Part shown: positions 12,401 through 24,300 of the stretch, one piece after another | Layout: every line of letters begins with the position of its first letter | Numbering within the stretch: the first letter of the stretch is position 1 | From: Chrysaora quinquecirrha | Lineage: Eukaryota > Cnidaria > Scyphozoa > Semaeostomeae > Pelagiidae | Direction: 5' to 3' | Assembly (NCBI GenBank): GCA_014526335.1 | Contig: JACTAT010000010.1 | Span: 2,859,426 to 2,923,425, forward strand | DNA length: 64,000 nucleotides | Notes under the pieces: model-generated | Told to the model about the DNA's origin: nothing | Seen by the model: the letters and a program-made list of their open reading frames with translations, nothing else | Databases searched by the model: none | Program-made: the position numbers and the translations under genes

Positions 12401-15400
12401 TCTTCACATGAAATTGAATTTGCTTTTCTCGAATTTCAGATTGAAACGACAGAGCAAGGAACCTCATTCAACCTCAAGAATGTTTTGCCTGGAAAATACA
12501 AATGTAGGTTTTCTATTCTCTTAGTGACAAAAGAAAACTGATGAGTAGTAAGTCTAACGGTAGACTCGTTACATTCATCGCAGTCTACGCTCCTTCACAC
12601 CCTATCGCTCTGTTTGATCGTTTGGCCAGGGCCTTACAGATGAGTTTTTTATTTTAGTGTCTCCTATTCGTGACAAATGGTGTTGGGATCCACGAAGTGT
12701 AGAAGTCGATGTCAAAGACGCACATATTCAAAACATTCGATTCAATCATGTTGGATTTCTATTAAAATGTATCATTTCACACAATGTCACTTTGGTAAGA
12801 GTAAACAATTTTATAATGACTTTATCGACAAAATTCTCTTTTGAGAAAGAATGTGTGAATGCACAAAATGTTGAAAGTTCCTTTGGAAATTTTCTTTGAA
12901 AAGTGATTCTAAACTAGATGTCGGGCAACTTACTTTTATTACAAGCAATCAAGAATGTGATTTTGTCTTATTTTTAGGCAATTTTCTTGACAAACCATCT
13001 GTATTCTATTTTCTTTTATGTTCTTGTTTGCGAGGTTTTGCTGCATACTTATATAATTGCAAATCAAAACATACTCCCGTTCTTAAGGAATTTCCACGTT
13101 ATTTTCTGTTATTTTTGTAGAACTTTTCACTGGAAGGAAGCTCAGAACAAGTCGGATCATTTAGCTTGAAGATGGGAAAGAACAAATTCTGCTTAAAAGC
13201 GCCAGGTAATGAAATTCTTCATTTTTGCTAATTTCTAGCTTCTATTAGTCTTTAAGGTCCTGTTTATGTAGACAAAATCATCCCACCTTCAAGCCCTCGA
13301 GTCGAGAGGTGAGATTTCACCTTCCTATTCAAACGTTTGAATTTTTCATCTTCTGTTTACATGGGAAGTATTTTACCCAGTCCTTGTCAATCATTTCTGC
13401 TTGTCACTATTACACTCCTGGAGTTCGCTAAGTCGTAGGTTAGGATGTAGAATGCGGACGAGACGATATAAACAACTTTGTTTGCATTCACAAAACTTCA
13501 AGAACAAATCCTACCCTTAAAATATCTAACTACGAGCAATAAAAAGAACGTCCAAGAGTCCAATCTTCAAAATCCAACAACCAACAGATCGACAGAACGC
13601 TTCGCTCACGTTTTCTCGCAAAAGGCCTGGGCCCCAAGGATCTGGGCCCTACATACACAAGCAGAAAATAGGTAAGCGATTCTTTTTGTCAAGCAGTGTT
13701 TTGTGCATGGCCAAATGGTCGAACATTGCTTGCAAAGCAAATCTTGAATTTTGAACAACAATGTGATTGTTTGGCCTGGACAAATGCTACATTAATGCAA
13801 AAAGGTTGCTATGTACCTTTGAAGTACTTATAACGAGATCAATCTCTGTTTAATAAGTACAACATTTCACGCTGTCCATTCCATTTCATTCTAGGAGTCT
13901 ACCGTCTTACACCCATCTCGTGCTACAAATTTGATCAAGAAAACTATATGTTCGACACGTAAGTGAAATTTTTTATGCTAGATTTCTTTGCTTAAAGTTT
14001 TCTATAATAGACCCTTTCAAAGAGATCTAGGTCGGCGTGACACTTTTCTGGAAGATGCCGGGCATCTTGAGTAAGGGAACCCACTCCTTGTCGTGTTCAA
14101 CAACCTGTATTATTGCAGTCATTTCTAGAGCGATAGTGCAGCAAAATTTGCTTCAAATTCACGTTTAATTGGAGTCCAAGTGGAAGAACTAGCCCCAGTA
14201 CAAATCCGTTGCACGCGGAGAGGATTCCCTTACTCAAGATGTCCGCCATCTTCCGGAAAAATTTCCCGCGGACTCAGACTTCTTTGAAAGGATCTATACA
14301 ACCCGAACATCTCCATCGATGTTATTACTGCATTGACCGGATAGGCTGTATGATTTTTTATGTTGTTGTTATTTGAGTCTATTGCGGTGTGTTGATATCG
14401 TTTTAATATCTTTTTGCTTGTTTCAGGTCAAGTCCAAAAGAACTTTCCCTCTCAGCCGTCCGATATCGTTTAGTAATAACAGTCAAGTCTCAAAAAGAGC
14501 TCAGTGACGTCGCTGTTGCCGTGAAATCTGCAAGAGCCAAAATTGAAGAGACGGTCGCGTTGACTTTGATCAAATCTGAAACCAAATCTCAGGATGTTGC
14601 AAGCAATGATACCAAGGCGGAACCTAGACAAGAGATGTTTGAATACCAAGGAATTTACTGGGCAAGGTTGATAAGTATTTCTGAATTGTTATTTTCTTTT
14701 TTATGCCATTTAGGCGGAGTTTCCACTTGTGCGAATTTGGTTGTGCGACACGTGCGACCGCTCTAAAGCAATCGCGCGAATGATTTCCACTTCTGTGAAT
14801 CTTGTCGCGCGGCCAGTGCTCTGTGTCGCGCGGCCAGTGCTTTGAATGGCTCCGCTCATGCTAGTCAGAACAAACTAAAGACAATCCAACTCCAACAATC
14901 AGTCGCGCGATCGTCGATCACAAGGGAGTCTTCGTTAATGGAAGAAGCTACGCTTGCCCAAAGAACTGGTCGCACGAAATTCGTAGAAGTGCAAACCCGT
15001 CTTTATATAATTACTTCGTTTAATTATTTCATAGCATTTGTCAATCTTTGGAGCTTTTCTATACGCCAATGAGCTGTTAGCAATACAACAGGATGACCAA
15101 AAGAATTAGCTGAAGACTCGAAAAACCATTTAAGTTATATGTTCCAACGTGACTAAGTGTAATAAGTCTGTTGTGTGATAAGTCTATTTACAGTTTTCCT
15201 CTCTTCTGTTACAGACTTAATGAAGAAGTTCAAGTAACAGCAAAATCAAGTCAGGTTTTATTTCATCCTGGTACTAAAACAGTTACAGTGTTAGGTAATA
15301 AACAAACATCTTCTTTTTTATAATTTTCAAATTGTTGGTAACAGCCTTTTGTAAATCCTGGAGGGAAAAACTTTAGAAAGTCGTAGTCAGACATACGACA

Positions 15401-18400
15401 TTCTAACCAAGTATTTGACAAATAGGCCGTCATTCCATTCCGTCATTCCATTCCGTTATTTCATTACGTCATTCCATATTCCGTGTTTTAAAGATAGCTC
15501 TTCCGATATATAATAATTGTTTTGAGTTCCTCTTCTCTTTCATTTTAGATAAATGCCCTGGTGCAAGTCTTGAGTTTGAGGGCAAAGAGGGTATCTTCGT
15601 TGAAGGCAACGTGACACCAAAGCTAAAAGATGTGATGATCACTGTCAAAACACTTGTAACTGAAATACACAAAGAGAGCAAAATATTGTACACAGTCACA
15701 GATGATGAGGGTTCTATAGGTGAGTGTTGTGATGTTTTTCTTTAAGCACTTCAAGTAGCAAAAAAATGAAAAAATCCACCGCAGTACGCAATAAATACCA
15801 CCACATCAGGTATAATAACCCACCGCACTAGTGCTTATCCACCACAGTACGCAAAATGTACCACCAGATCAAGTATAATAACCCACCACACTTGTGCTTA
15901 TCCACCACAGTACGCAAAATGTACCACCACATCAAGTATAATAACCCACCACAGTAGTGCTTATCCACCACAGTACGCTAAACATACCACCACATCAAGC
16001 ATAACAACCCACCACATCAAGCATAATAACCCATCACAGCTGTGCTTATCCACCACAGTGCTTATCCACCACAGTACGCATAAAAACCCCACAGTAGTGC
16101 TTATCTACCACAGTACGCAAAAAATACCACCACAAGCATAATAACCCACCACATCAAGCATAATAAACCACCACAGTAGTGCTTATCCACCACAGTGCGC
16201 ATAAATCCCCACCACATCAAGCATAAAAACCCACCACATCAAGCATAATAAACCACCACAGTAGTGCTTATCTACCACAGTACGCAAAAAATACCACCAC
16301 ACCAAGCATAAAAACCCACCACATCAAGCATAATAACCCACAACATCAAGCATAATAATCCACCACAGTAGTGCTTATCCACCACAGTACCCAAAAATAC
16401 CACCACATCAAGCGTAATAATCCACCACAGTAATGCCGTAATGCGTTTAAATTTCCTTAGCTTGAAGAGGCAGATTTCTTTTGCCAAATCAAAATTTTTT
16501 CCAACATGAATAAACTTTGTTGTTTGATTATCTTTCAGTCTTGGTCCTTTGCATAGCGATATAAAATATGTAGTCGTAAGTACAGTAATCATTTAAAATG
16601 GTTCTATAAATGACGTTAAATGAAGTTTGGAATGTTGATCTGAACGGGAAACAATTCAAATCTCAGATTCTTAATTTTTTAACGAAATGCGGCTGGAAGT
16701 TCCTAATACTGTTCCTTGTCGTTAAATATCTTTTAATTGTAATTTTGACGGCAAATTCATTTCACTTAGCTTAGTGTTCTAGCTTTAAATGGAAACTGAG
16801 TTTTTTAAGGGCAGTACGATGGAAAATTTGACAGTTAGTCATATGAACCGTCTTGTTCTTGAAACAGATAGTGTTAGTTTTTCGAAATTGCGAGAAACAG
16901 CGGAAGCATCTTTCGATGTACTTAAATGTTTTTTTCGTTTGAAACTCCTCAGAGTATAAGCGTCAGAGACTAACGCGGTATTTATACCCAAATAAAGAAG
17001 CAAGAAATAAGTTTTAACCTAGCCTTGATAGTTGAATAGAGTTTGGGATTTTCAGGGAATTTCCTAACAAGTATGCTCCTTATGAAAGAAAAACGTGTGT
17101 TATTACATATTCTTCTCCTATTTCATTTTTGGATATTTTCGTTTTGTTATTTTCTTAGACTGCTGTCAAAGAAGGTTACGTAATAGATAAAGGACAAAAG
17201 AAGGGAGATTTTGTTGCAATGAAACTTGGAAAAATCACTGCAGAGGTACATCTATATCAATAGTCTATATTTATTCACCTTAAAGCCCTGAACAAACGAT
17301 CAAACATTGTTGCTCAAATATTGAAATTTTCTTGTGGAACAAAATGTTGGACCGTTTGGCCACGTCGCAAACATTGCTCCTCAACATTTCTTGCCTGAGA
17401 CAAGCAAAAAATGTTTTGAAGTTTTTGAAAACAATTCTACACAGATTCTACTTGTCAAGCAATGTTTTATGACGTGGCCAAACGATCAAACATTGCTTGT
17501 AAAGCAAATCTCAAATGTTTGAGCGGCAATGTTTGATCGTTTGGCCAGGGCTTTAATGCTTCATTCGGCAAGGTGACAGTACAGCAGAATGAGATTATGT
17601 CGAAGCATAGTCATGTTGGAAGGCTCAGGCCTTGGCAAAACGAGCAAGCATTGTTTGTCAAACTTTTTGAAATTTGCTTATCAAGCAGTGCTTGAACGTT
17701 TTGCCATGTCATAAAGTACTGCTCGACAAGTCGAGTCGTTGAGGCAAGTAAAAATTGTTTGACAAGCGACATTTACAGTAAACGCAACAGTAAAACATTT
17801 TGCTGAACATACCAGCTTCACATGTTTGACAAACAATGTTTGATCGTTTGATCAGGGCCTAAGTCTCTTTAGAGTGCTGTGAGGTTCGCTTTCATCATTT
17901 TGAACAGGCTGCCAGCTTCAGCTGCCTCTCTACAACAACAACAAGTTAAGATAATGACTGCGATAACTGGGACTGTTGTAACGAGTCCACTGTTTCTCAC
18001 TTTCAGCATTAATGATGTGATGTGTTTTCTCTATAGGTTGCTGATGAGCAAAATGCCACAATGCAAGGAGTGCTTCTCTCATTGAGTGGAGTCCAGTATC
18101 GTAGTAATACGCTCACTCCGAAATCTGGACGTTGGTCATTCACAAACCTTGTAAGCTGATGTCAACATTGTCTTTACATACCCTGGGGTCCCTTCAAGGG
18201 TCCTTTCAAGGGTCCTTTAGTCAGTAGAAGGAAAAATAGTGAAAAAATTTTTCTTCTTCAGAAGACATAGACATATTTTACTTTAATATTTATTCACTGT
18301 TATCCGTAGAGTCCTGGACAGTACTTTCTAAAGCCAATGCAAAAGGAGTACAGTTTTGAACCCAGCTCGCAGGTATACGAATCTTCCTTGTAATATATTT

Positions 18401-21352
18401 ATCTATGTATCAATTACTCACTGTTTATTTTTGACAAGGTTTTGATTGACATTCGGAAGCTAGATGAGTTAGGCCCTTGCCAAATGATCAAGCATTGGTT
18501 GTTAAAAATATTGTCTGTTAGTTAACCCATACTTGTTATACAAGCTTTATAATCTACTTTGTAGACAATTGATGTTAAAGAAGGCGAAGAAGTCTTGCTG
18601 AATATAAGGGGGAAGAGAGTTGCCTTTAGGTATGAAAACAAACAGTTTTGTTTTGAAACTTTCTACCGTACTAAATGCATTGCTGGATAGGGCAGGGTAT
18701 TTGCAACCCTCCATTGATTAGAATTTCTCTGTGGAAAAACCTTAGACTTATTTCTTGAGTCGTTAGTTTCCGCTCCTCCACTACACCAACACCCCGCCAC
18801 AACTACAACCAGTTTGAGCAATCTCATTTTAGTGCTAGCCTCGGTCTCATCAGCGATAACTGGGACTCAGGTAATCAGTCTAGAAAAACCTCACAAATCT
18901 TGTTCATTGTTCAAAGTCAAACCTTCATTTTCGCCCATGTTTCTTGAAAGCTCTATGGTTTCAGCTATTTAAATGCAAGATTTTTTGAAGCATAAATCTT
19001 AGGGAAATCTTGGAGACTGAAGAAGAATGCTGGGGTTACTGAGAAATATCGGATATATTAGGTGGGGTAACGGACAAATTCTTGAACACATGGATGGGGT
19101 AAATAAACCACATTTGATAGTAGCCACTATACTGTAAATATACTGTAATATGAATATTACCATCTTATGCATTTCGCCGTCTAATGCATGTGAGTTTCAC
19201 CCTCTAATGCATGCTGCTGGCTGTAAAGAAGTAAATGAAACTTTTTATGATAAAATGGGTGTTCGGGTTGGGTCAAATTTTTAATTTGTGAGGTAAGAAA
19301 AATTTTGTTCGAAAATATGGGGGCGATTTTTTTGAGGGCACAAAATACTTTCTGTTCGGCCCCACCCCTGTCATAAACAATGGTTTGACCTCTTATACCC
19401 ATTCATTTTTGCAATTTGTTGTATATAATAGTCTTTTATAGTTAGTTTTTATTTGCTTTTTTAGTTTTCTTGGTACTGTTACTACTCTGGCTGGTGATCC
19501 CGAAAAAGGAATTACGGTGGAGGTGAGAATAAAGATAATATAGATTTGTCTTCCTAATAAACTTTTAGTAGTAATTTTTTCCTCTAGAAACTTAGGATGT
19601 TCACCAGAGGTGTTTGAGATAAATAAAGAATGCTATGCTGCTTGAGTAATGATGCGTTCTAGCACGTGTCTCTGTGGCACAGTGGTTAGCGTGCTGGGCT
19701 CGCAACGAGAATGTTGTGGGTACGAGCCACAGTCTTTCCACTAATGATTTCAGAGATAACAACCGGGCAAGTTGTTAACTCAAATGTGCCTCTCTATACC
19801 CAGGTGTATAAATGGGTACCTGGGAAGTAGTTATGAGCGCCGTGTGTGGCTGCACCCTGCTATATGCTATATGCATCCAGACCAGGGGTAAAGTGTAAAG
19901 TCGACTGAGTAGCCCTAGGCTAGTAGTAGGCTCAAAACGGCAACTTTAATTTAATGTGGGCCTGCAGCTTGTGTTCCAAACTAATATAAAACTATGATTT
20001 TATTATCTGCGTAAAAACCGAGGGCATTTCACTCTGCAAAAGGCGTACGAGACTTCCATTAAAACAAAAGGACTTTCAAGGGACTTCTGAGAAAACAATA
20101 GGACTTCCAGCAAAGGTGTACGAGACTTTCAAGGAGTGAATGGCCCCTCGTGTTTGACGGGGTGCCAACAGCATCTTGGATGATGTTGGCTTTAAGTTTG
20201 GTCAGGATCAGGGCCAGAAGTTCACCCGAAATTTCAGAATGTTTGTTTTCTTTTGGCCATGCGAGTAGCAAATGTTTGCTACACATGTGCAACCAACATG
20301 CTGAAAGAAGCTGGTTAAAATGTTGGGTGTCATGCTGGCAACGTTTTGCCAAAGTTTAACGATGGAAAGTTGTCACGTTCAAAATGAAGATATATTTTAC
20401 ACTGCAGCCAAATTACTAAACAGACAATGTTGTTGTCATCTTGGGCTTCTAAAAGGAAAACGTCATTTCATTTCTAAGGAACACACTTAATCCTGCTTGT
20501 TTGCATGTTTGCTTTCTCGCTTGCTTGTTTGCTTGCTTGCTTGTTTGCGTGCTTGCTGGCATGCCTGCATGCTTGCTTGCTTGTGCGCTTGTTTGTTTGC
20601 ATGTTTGCTTCTTGTTTGTTTGCTTGTTTGCTTGTTTGCTTGTTTGCTTGCTTTCTTAATTCCGTTGACGCTTGAGATCTCAACTAGATGAGATAAAATG
20701 CTTTCATGTAAACTCTTGAAAGTGACTGAATCTCATCTCTTTTTTATTCCATTAATTTGTTTGTTTTAGGTCGGAGCTGCTGATATGACTGATGTCAATT
20801 TTATTGTTTTCTACAAACCAAGAACTTTCGAGCTGACGGCCACTATTGACACTGATAAAGAATGGCTTCCAAGCATCAAGGTGCGTATTCTCTAAATTAA
20901 ATATACTTCAATCCATTTTAAGGAACAAGGACAACAAAAGTGTTTTGTTATGTTAGAAGTGAGATCATTCAAGGGCCTTTTCATTTTGGACGCTTTTTAG
21001 TTGGTGGCTAAATCGATGGGGGCTTATAAAAGTGGAGCCTAATAAATACTTGCTTGTTTACTTGCTTGCTTGTTTGCTTGTTTACTTGCTTGCTTGTTTG
21101 CTTGTTTACTTGCTTGCTTGTATGCTTGTTTACGTACTTGCTTGTTTGCTTGTTTACTTGCTTGCTTGTTTGCTTGTTTACTTGCTTGCTTGCTTTTGAT
21201 TTGCTGCTTGCTTGCTTGCTTGCTTGATTTGCTGCTTGATTTGCTAATTTCCTTGCTTTCTTTGCTGCATTGCTTGCTTGTTTGTTTCTTGCCTGTATGC
21301 TTACTTACTTGCTTGCATGTATGCTTACTTTCTTGCTTGGTTGTGTGCTTGG

Positions 21353-21392
<40 letters not shown>

Positions 21393-24300
21393 ATGCTTGC
21401 GTGCTTGTATGCTTTCGTGCTTGTATGCTTGCTTGCTTGTATGCTTGTAGGTTTGTATACTTCATTGCTTTCTTGCTTGTATGCTTGCTTGCTTGCTTGT
21501 ATGCTTGCTTGCTTGTATGTTTGTATATTTGCTTGCTTTCTTGCTTGCATTATAATGGGATTCACCTCTACTTTAGATTAAATCTTTAGAAATGTGCTAA
21601 TTAATTTCATTACTGCTTTTAGGTGCTGCTCTATCGAGAAGACAACCTTGACTCTCCTCTTCATTCAATTTCACCTGGACATGTTAAATTTGTCACTTTT
21701 CCAGCGTTGCCTCTAGGCAGTCAGGTATGCCTTGTCTCGTGATGATTTTACGATATCATGTGTCTATCCATTCATCTTTGACTTAGTTGTAACCATCATC
21801 AAAATTTTCCAGTTTTTTGATAGCAAGCCCCATTCACAGGATTCATTTTATTCCGCATATAGAGACCTACTGTGAATGAGCTACTTACTGAGAGGTGGTG
21901 TGACGGAATGGTCAGGGCGTTTGGATCAAGTTTAGCAGATTGTGGGCTCGAATCTCGTCGGCACCACTTCCCACAAGCCTACAGTCAACTCAGGCGTCCA
22001 TCCTCCCGAGGTCGATAAATGAGTACCTTGGGTATTCATTCTAGGGTATCTGTCTGGGGCACAAGCTTCAGGTCCATATTAGCTGTATAGCTATCAGCAC
22101 TCCCAAGTTGCTTTCTTGCTAGTTTGCTTGCTTGCTTGCTTTCTTGTTGCTTCTTTCTTTGCCTGCTTGCTTGATTGCTTGCTTGGTTGCTTGGCTGCTT
22201 GCTTGCATCTTTCTTTGCTTGCTTACTTGCTTTTCTAACTTGCTTGCTTGCTTGTTTGTTTGCTTGTCTGCTTGCTTGCTTGCTTTCTTGTTGCTTCTTT
22301 CTTTGCTTGCTTGCTTGATTGCTTGCTTGGTTGCTTGGCTGCTTGCTTGCATCTTTCTTTGCTTGCTTACTTGCTTTTCTAACTTGCTTGCTTGCTTGTT
22401 TGCTTGCTTGCTTGTTTGCTTGCTTACTTGCTTTCTTGTTGCTTCGTTCGTTGCTTGTTTGCTTTATTGCTTGCTTGGTTGCTTGGCTGCTTGCTTGCAT
22501 CTTTCTTTCCTTGCTTACTTGCTTTTATAACTTGCTTGCTTGCTTTCTTGTTGCTTCGTTGTTTACTTTATTGCTTTCTTGCTTTCTTAATTGCTTGATT
22601 GCTTGCTTGGTTGCTTTGCTGCTTGCTTGTATCTTTCTTTGCTTGTTTACTTGCTTTTATAGCTTGCTTGCTTGCTTGTTTGCTTGCTTGCTTGCTTTCT
22701 TGTTGCTTCGTTCGTTACTTGTTTACTTTATTGCTTGCTTGGTTTCTTGCTTGTTTGCTTAATTGCTTGCTTGGTTTCTTGCTTGTTTGCTTTATTGCTT
22801 GCTTGGTTTCTTGCTTGTTTGCTTTCTTGTTGCTTCGTTCGTTGCTTGTTTGCTTTATTGCTTGCTTGGTTTCTTGCTTTTTTGCTTGCCTTTTACTTGC
22901 TTTTTGCTTGCTTGCTGCTTGCTTGCTTGCTTGTTCTTCTCAATAAGTTTGTCCAAGAATGGAGGTTTTTTATTTTAATTTCGAAATATATATGTTAATA
23001 TGATGTCGGTCTTTTTAGTTCTATGTTGTGAGATTAGAATCAACACTTCCAAAAAACAAACATATCTTTGACTCGACTTCAGCAAGTTTCACAACTGGTG
23101 GAGCATTCAAGAAACATGTTGATTTGAAATTTTCTGTCAAGGTAAGTATACGTACCAGTCAAATAACTTTTACCTTATAAGTTTGACAGTTAACCTTGTA
23201 GTCACTCTTAATCTTCTGTAGAAATATGCCAAAAATCACAAGGAAGAAAAGATATTGTGCTTGCACCTTGCAACCTAAAGAGAATGCGTTGATGAAACAT
23301 ATCAGGACTCTCAAATAAAACCTCTCCGTTGGAAAATTTTTCCAGAGAAATTTTTGGCTTAGGATTCCTAATATTTGTGGTTGTTATAGACGTAATTCAG
23401 ACTTTGTGCCAGAGATGCTTCGTGCCAGGAATATTCTGGCAGGATACAGGCTCGACACTTAACACGAAGGTTCATTCAGTTGCCGTTCCGTGCCCATTTT
23501 CTCTGTTTTCTCTTGGCCTCAGTCGCAAATTCTATCCGTCGGACTTGCAAGCGAGAAGAGGGGCTTGGGCCTCTCTTCTCGCTTACAAGTAAAGTTTACG
23601 CCAACGCCAAAACACTTTCTGGTTCGACAATGCCTCGCATCGAAATCCGCGACATCGTAGTAGGCGACGACAAATCGGACCCCTCTTGCTGACACAAGAA
23701 ACCTTGTTTTCCAAAGTCATGCACTTAAAACTCCAATATAAAGAACTTTTAAGTTTGACAGTAAACCTGGTACCCGCTCTTAATATTCTGTAGCCAAAAA
23801 TATGCAACAATAGTATTTTGCTTGCAACCAAGAGAAAATGCGATATCTTAAAGGTTTTTGATGAAACAGTCTCTGAAGGCTTGATTTGGAATTTCCAGAT
23901 CCTAAGGCCTTACTGAATTTTTAAATGAAAATTTTTGGCCTAAAGCTCTTAATAATTGTGGTTCTCATAGACAGGCTACTTTACTCTATGTTTCTATGAA
24001 GAGAGATGATGATTAATTGTCTTTTAAGAAACTCTTGCAGCAGTGTCTTTCAAGCAATGTCTTTTAAGAAACTCTTTTTGTCCCTCTAGACAAAGAAGAT
24101 TGAACTAGAAGCAACAAAATCAGTCATAACTTTGCCACTTGCTATTGGACTCATGGTTCTTGCTTATAATTACGCTACAGTAAGTAAAACTATTATGTTT
24201 GTTTTCTTATTATTTTAACGCGTGTCAAGTCTTTAATATTAAGAAACCCGAAGGGCAGAATGAAATACAGCTGATAGAGAAAAACATAACATGAACATGA

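Noticed and set aside
15772..16436. CRISPR-like array
   Set aside because: The units are contiguous, degenerate and lack unique spacers. They match a MITE arm in an intron of an animal gene.
19668..19735. A possible tRNA gene
   Set aside because: A- and B-box-like words are present but no acceptor-stem pairing could be drawn. It continues into a SINE body.
20474..22998. Many long open frames rich in Leu-Ala-Cys (plus) or Lys-Gln-Ala-Ser (minus)
   Set aside because: They are translations of the degenerate CTTG repeat, present in several frames on both strands.
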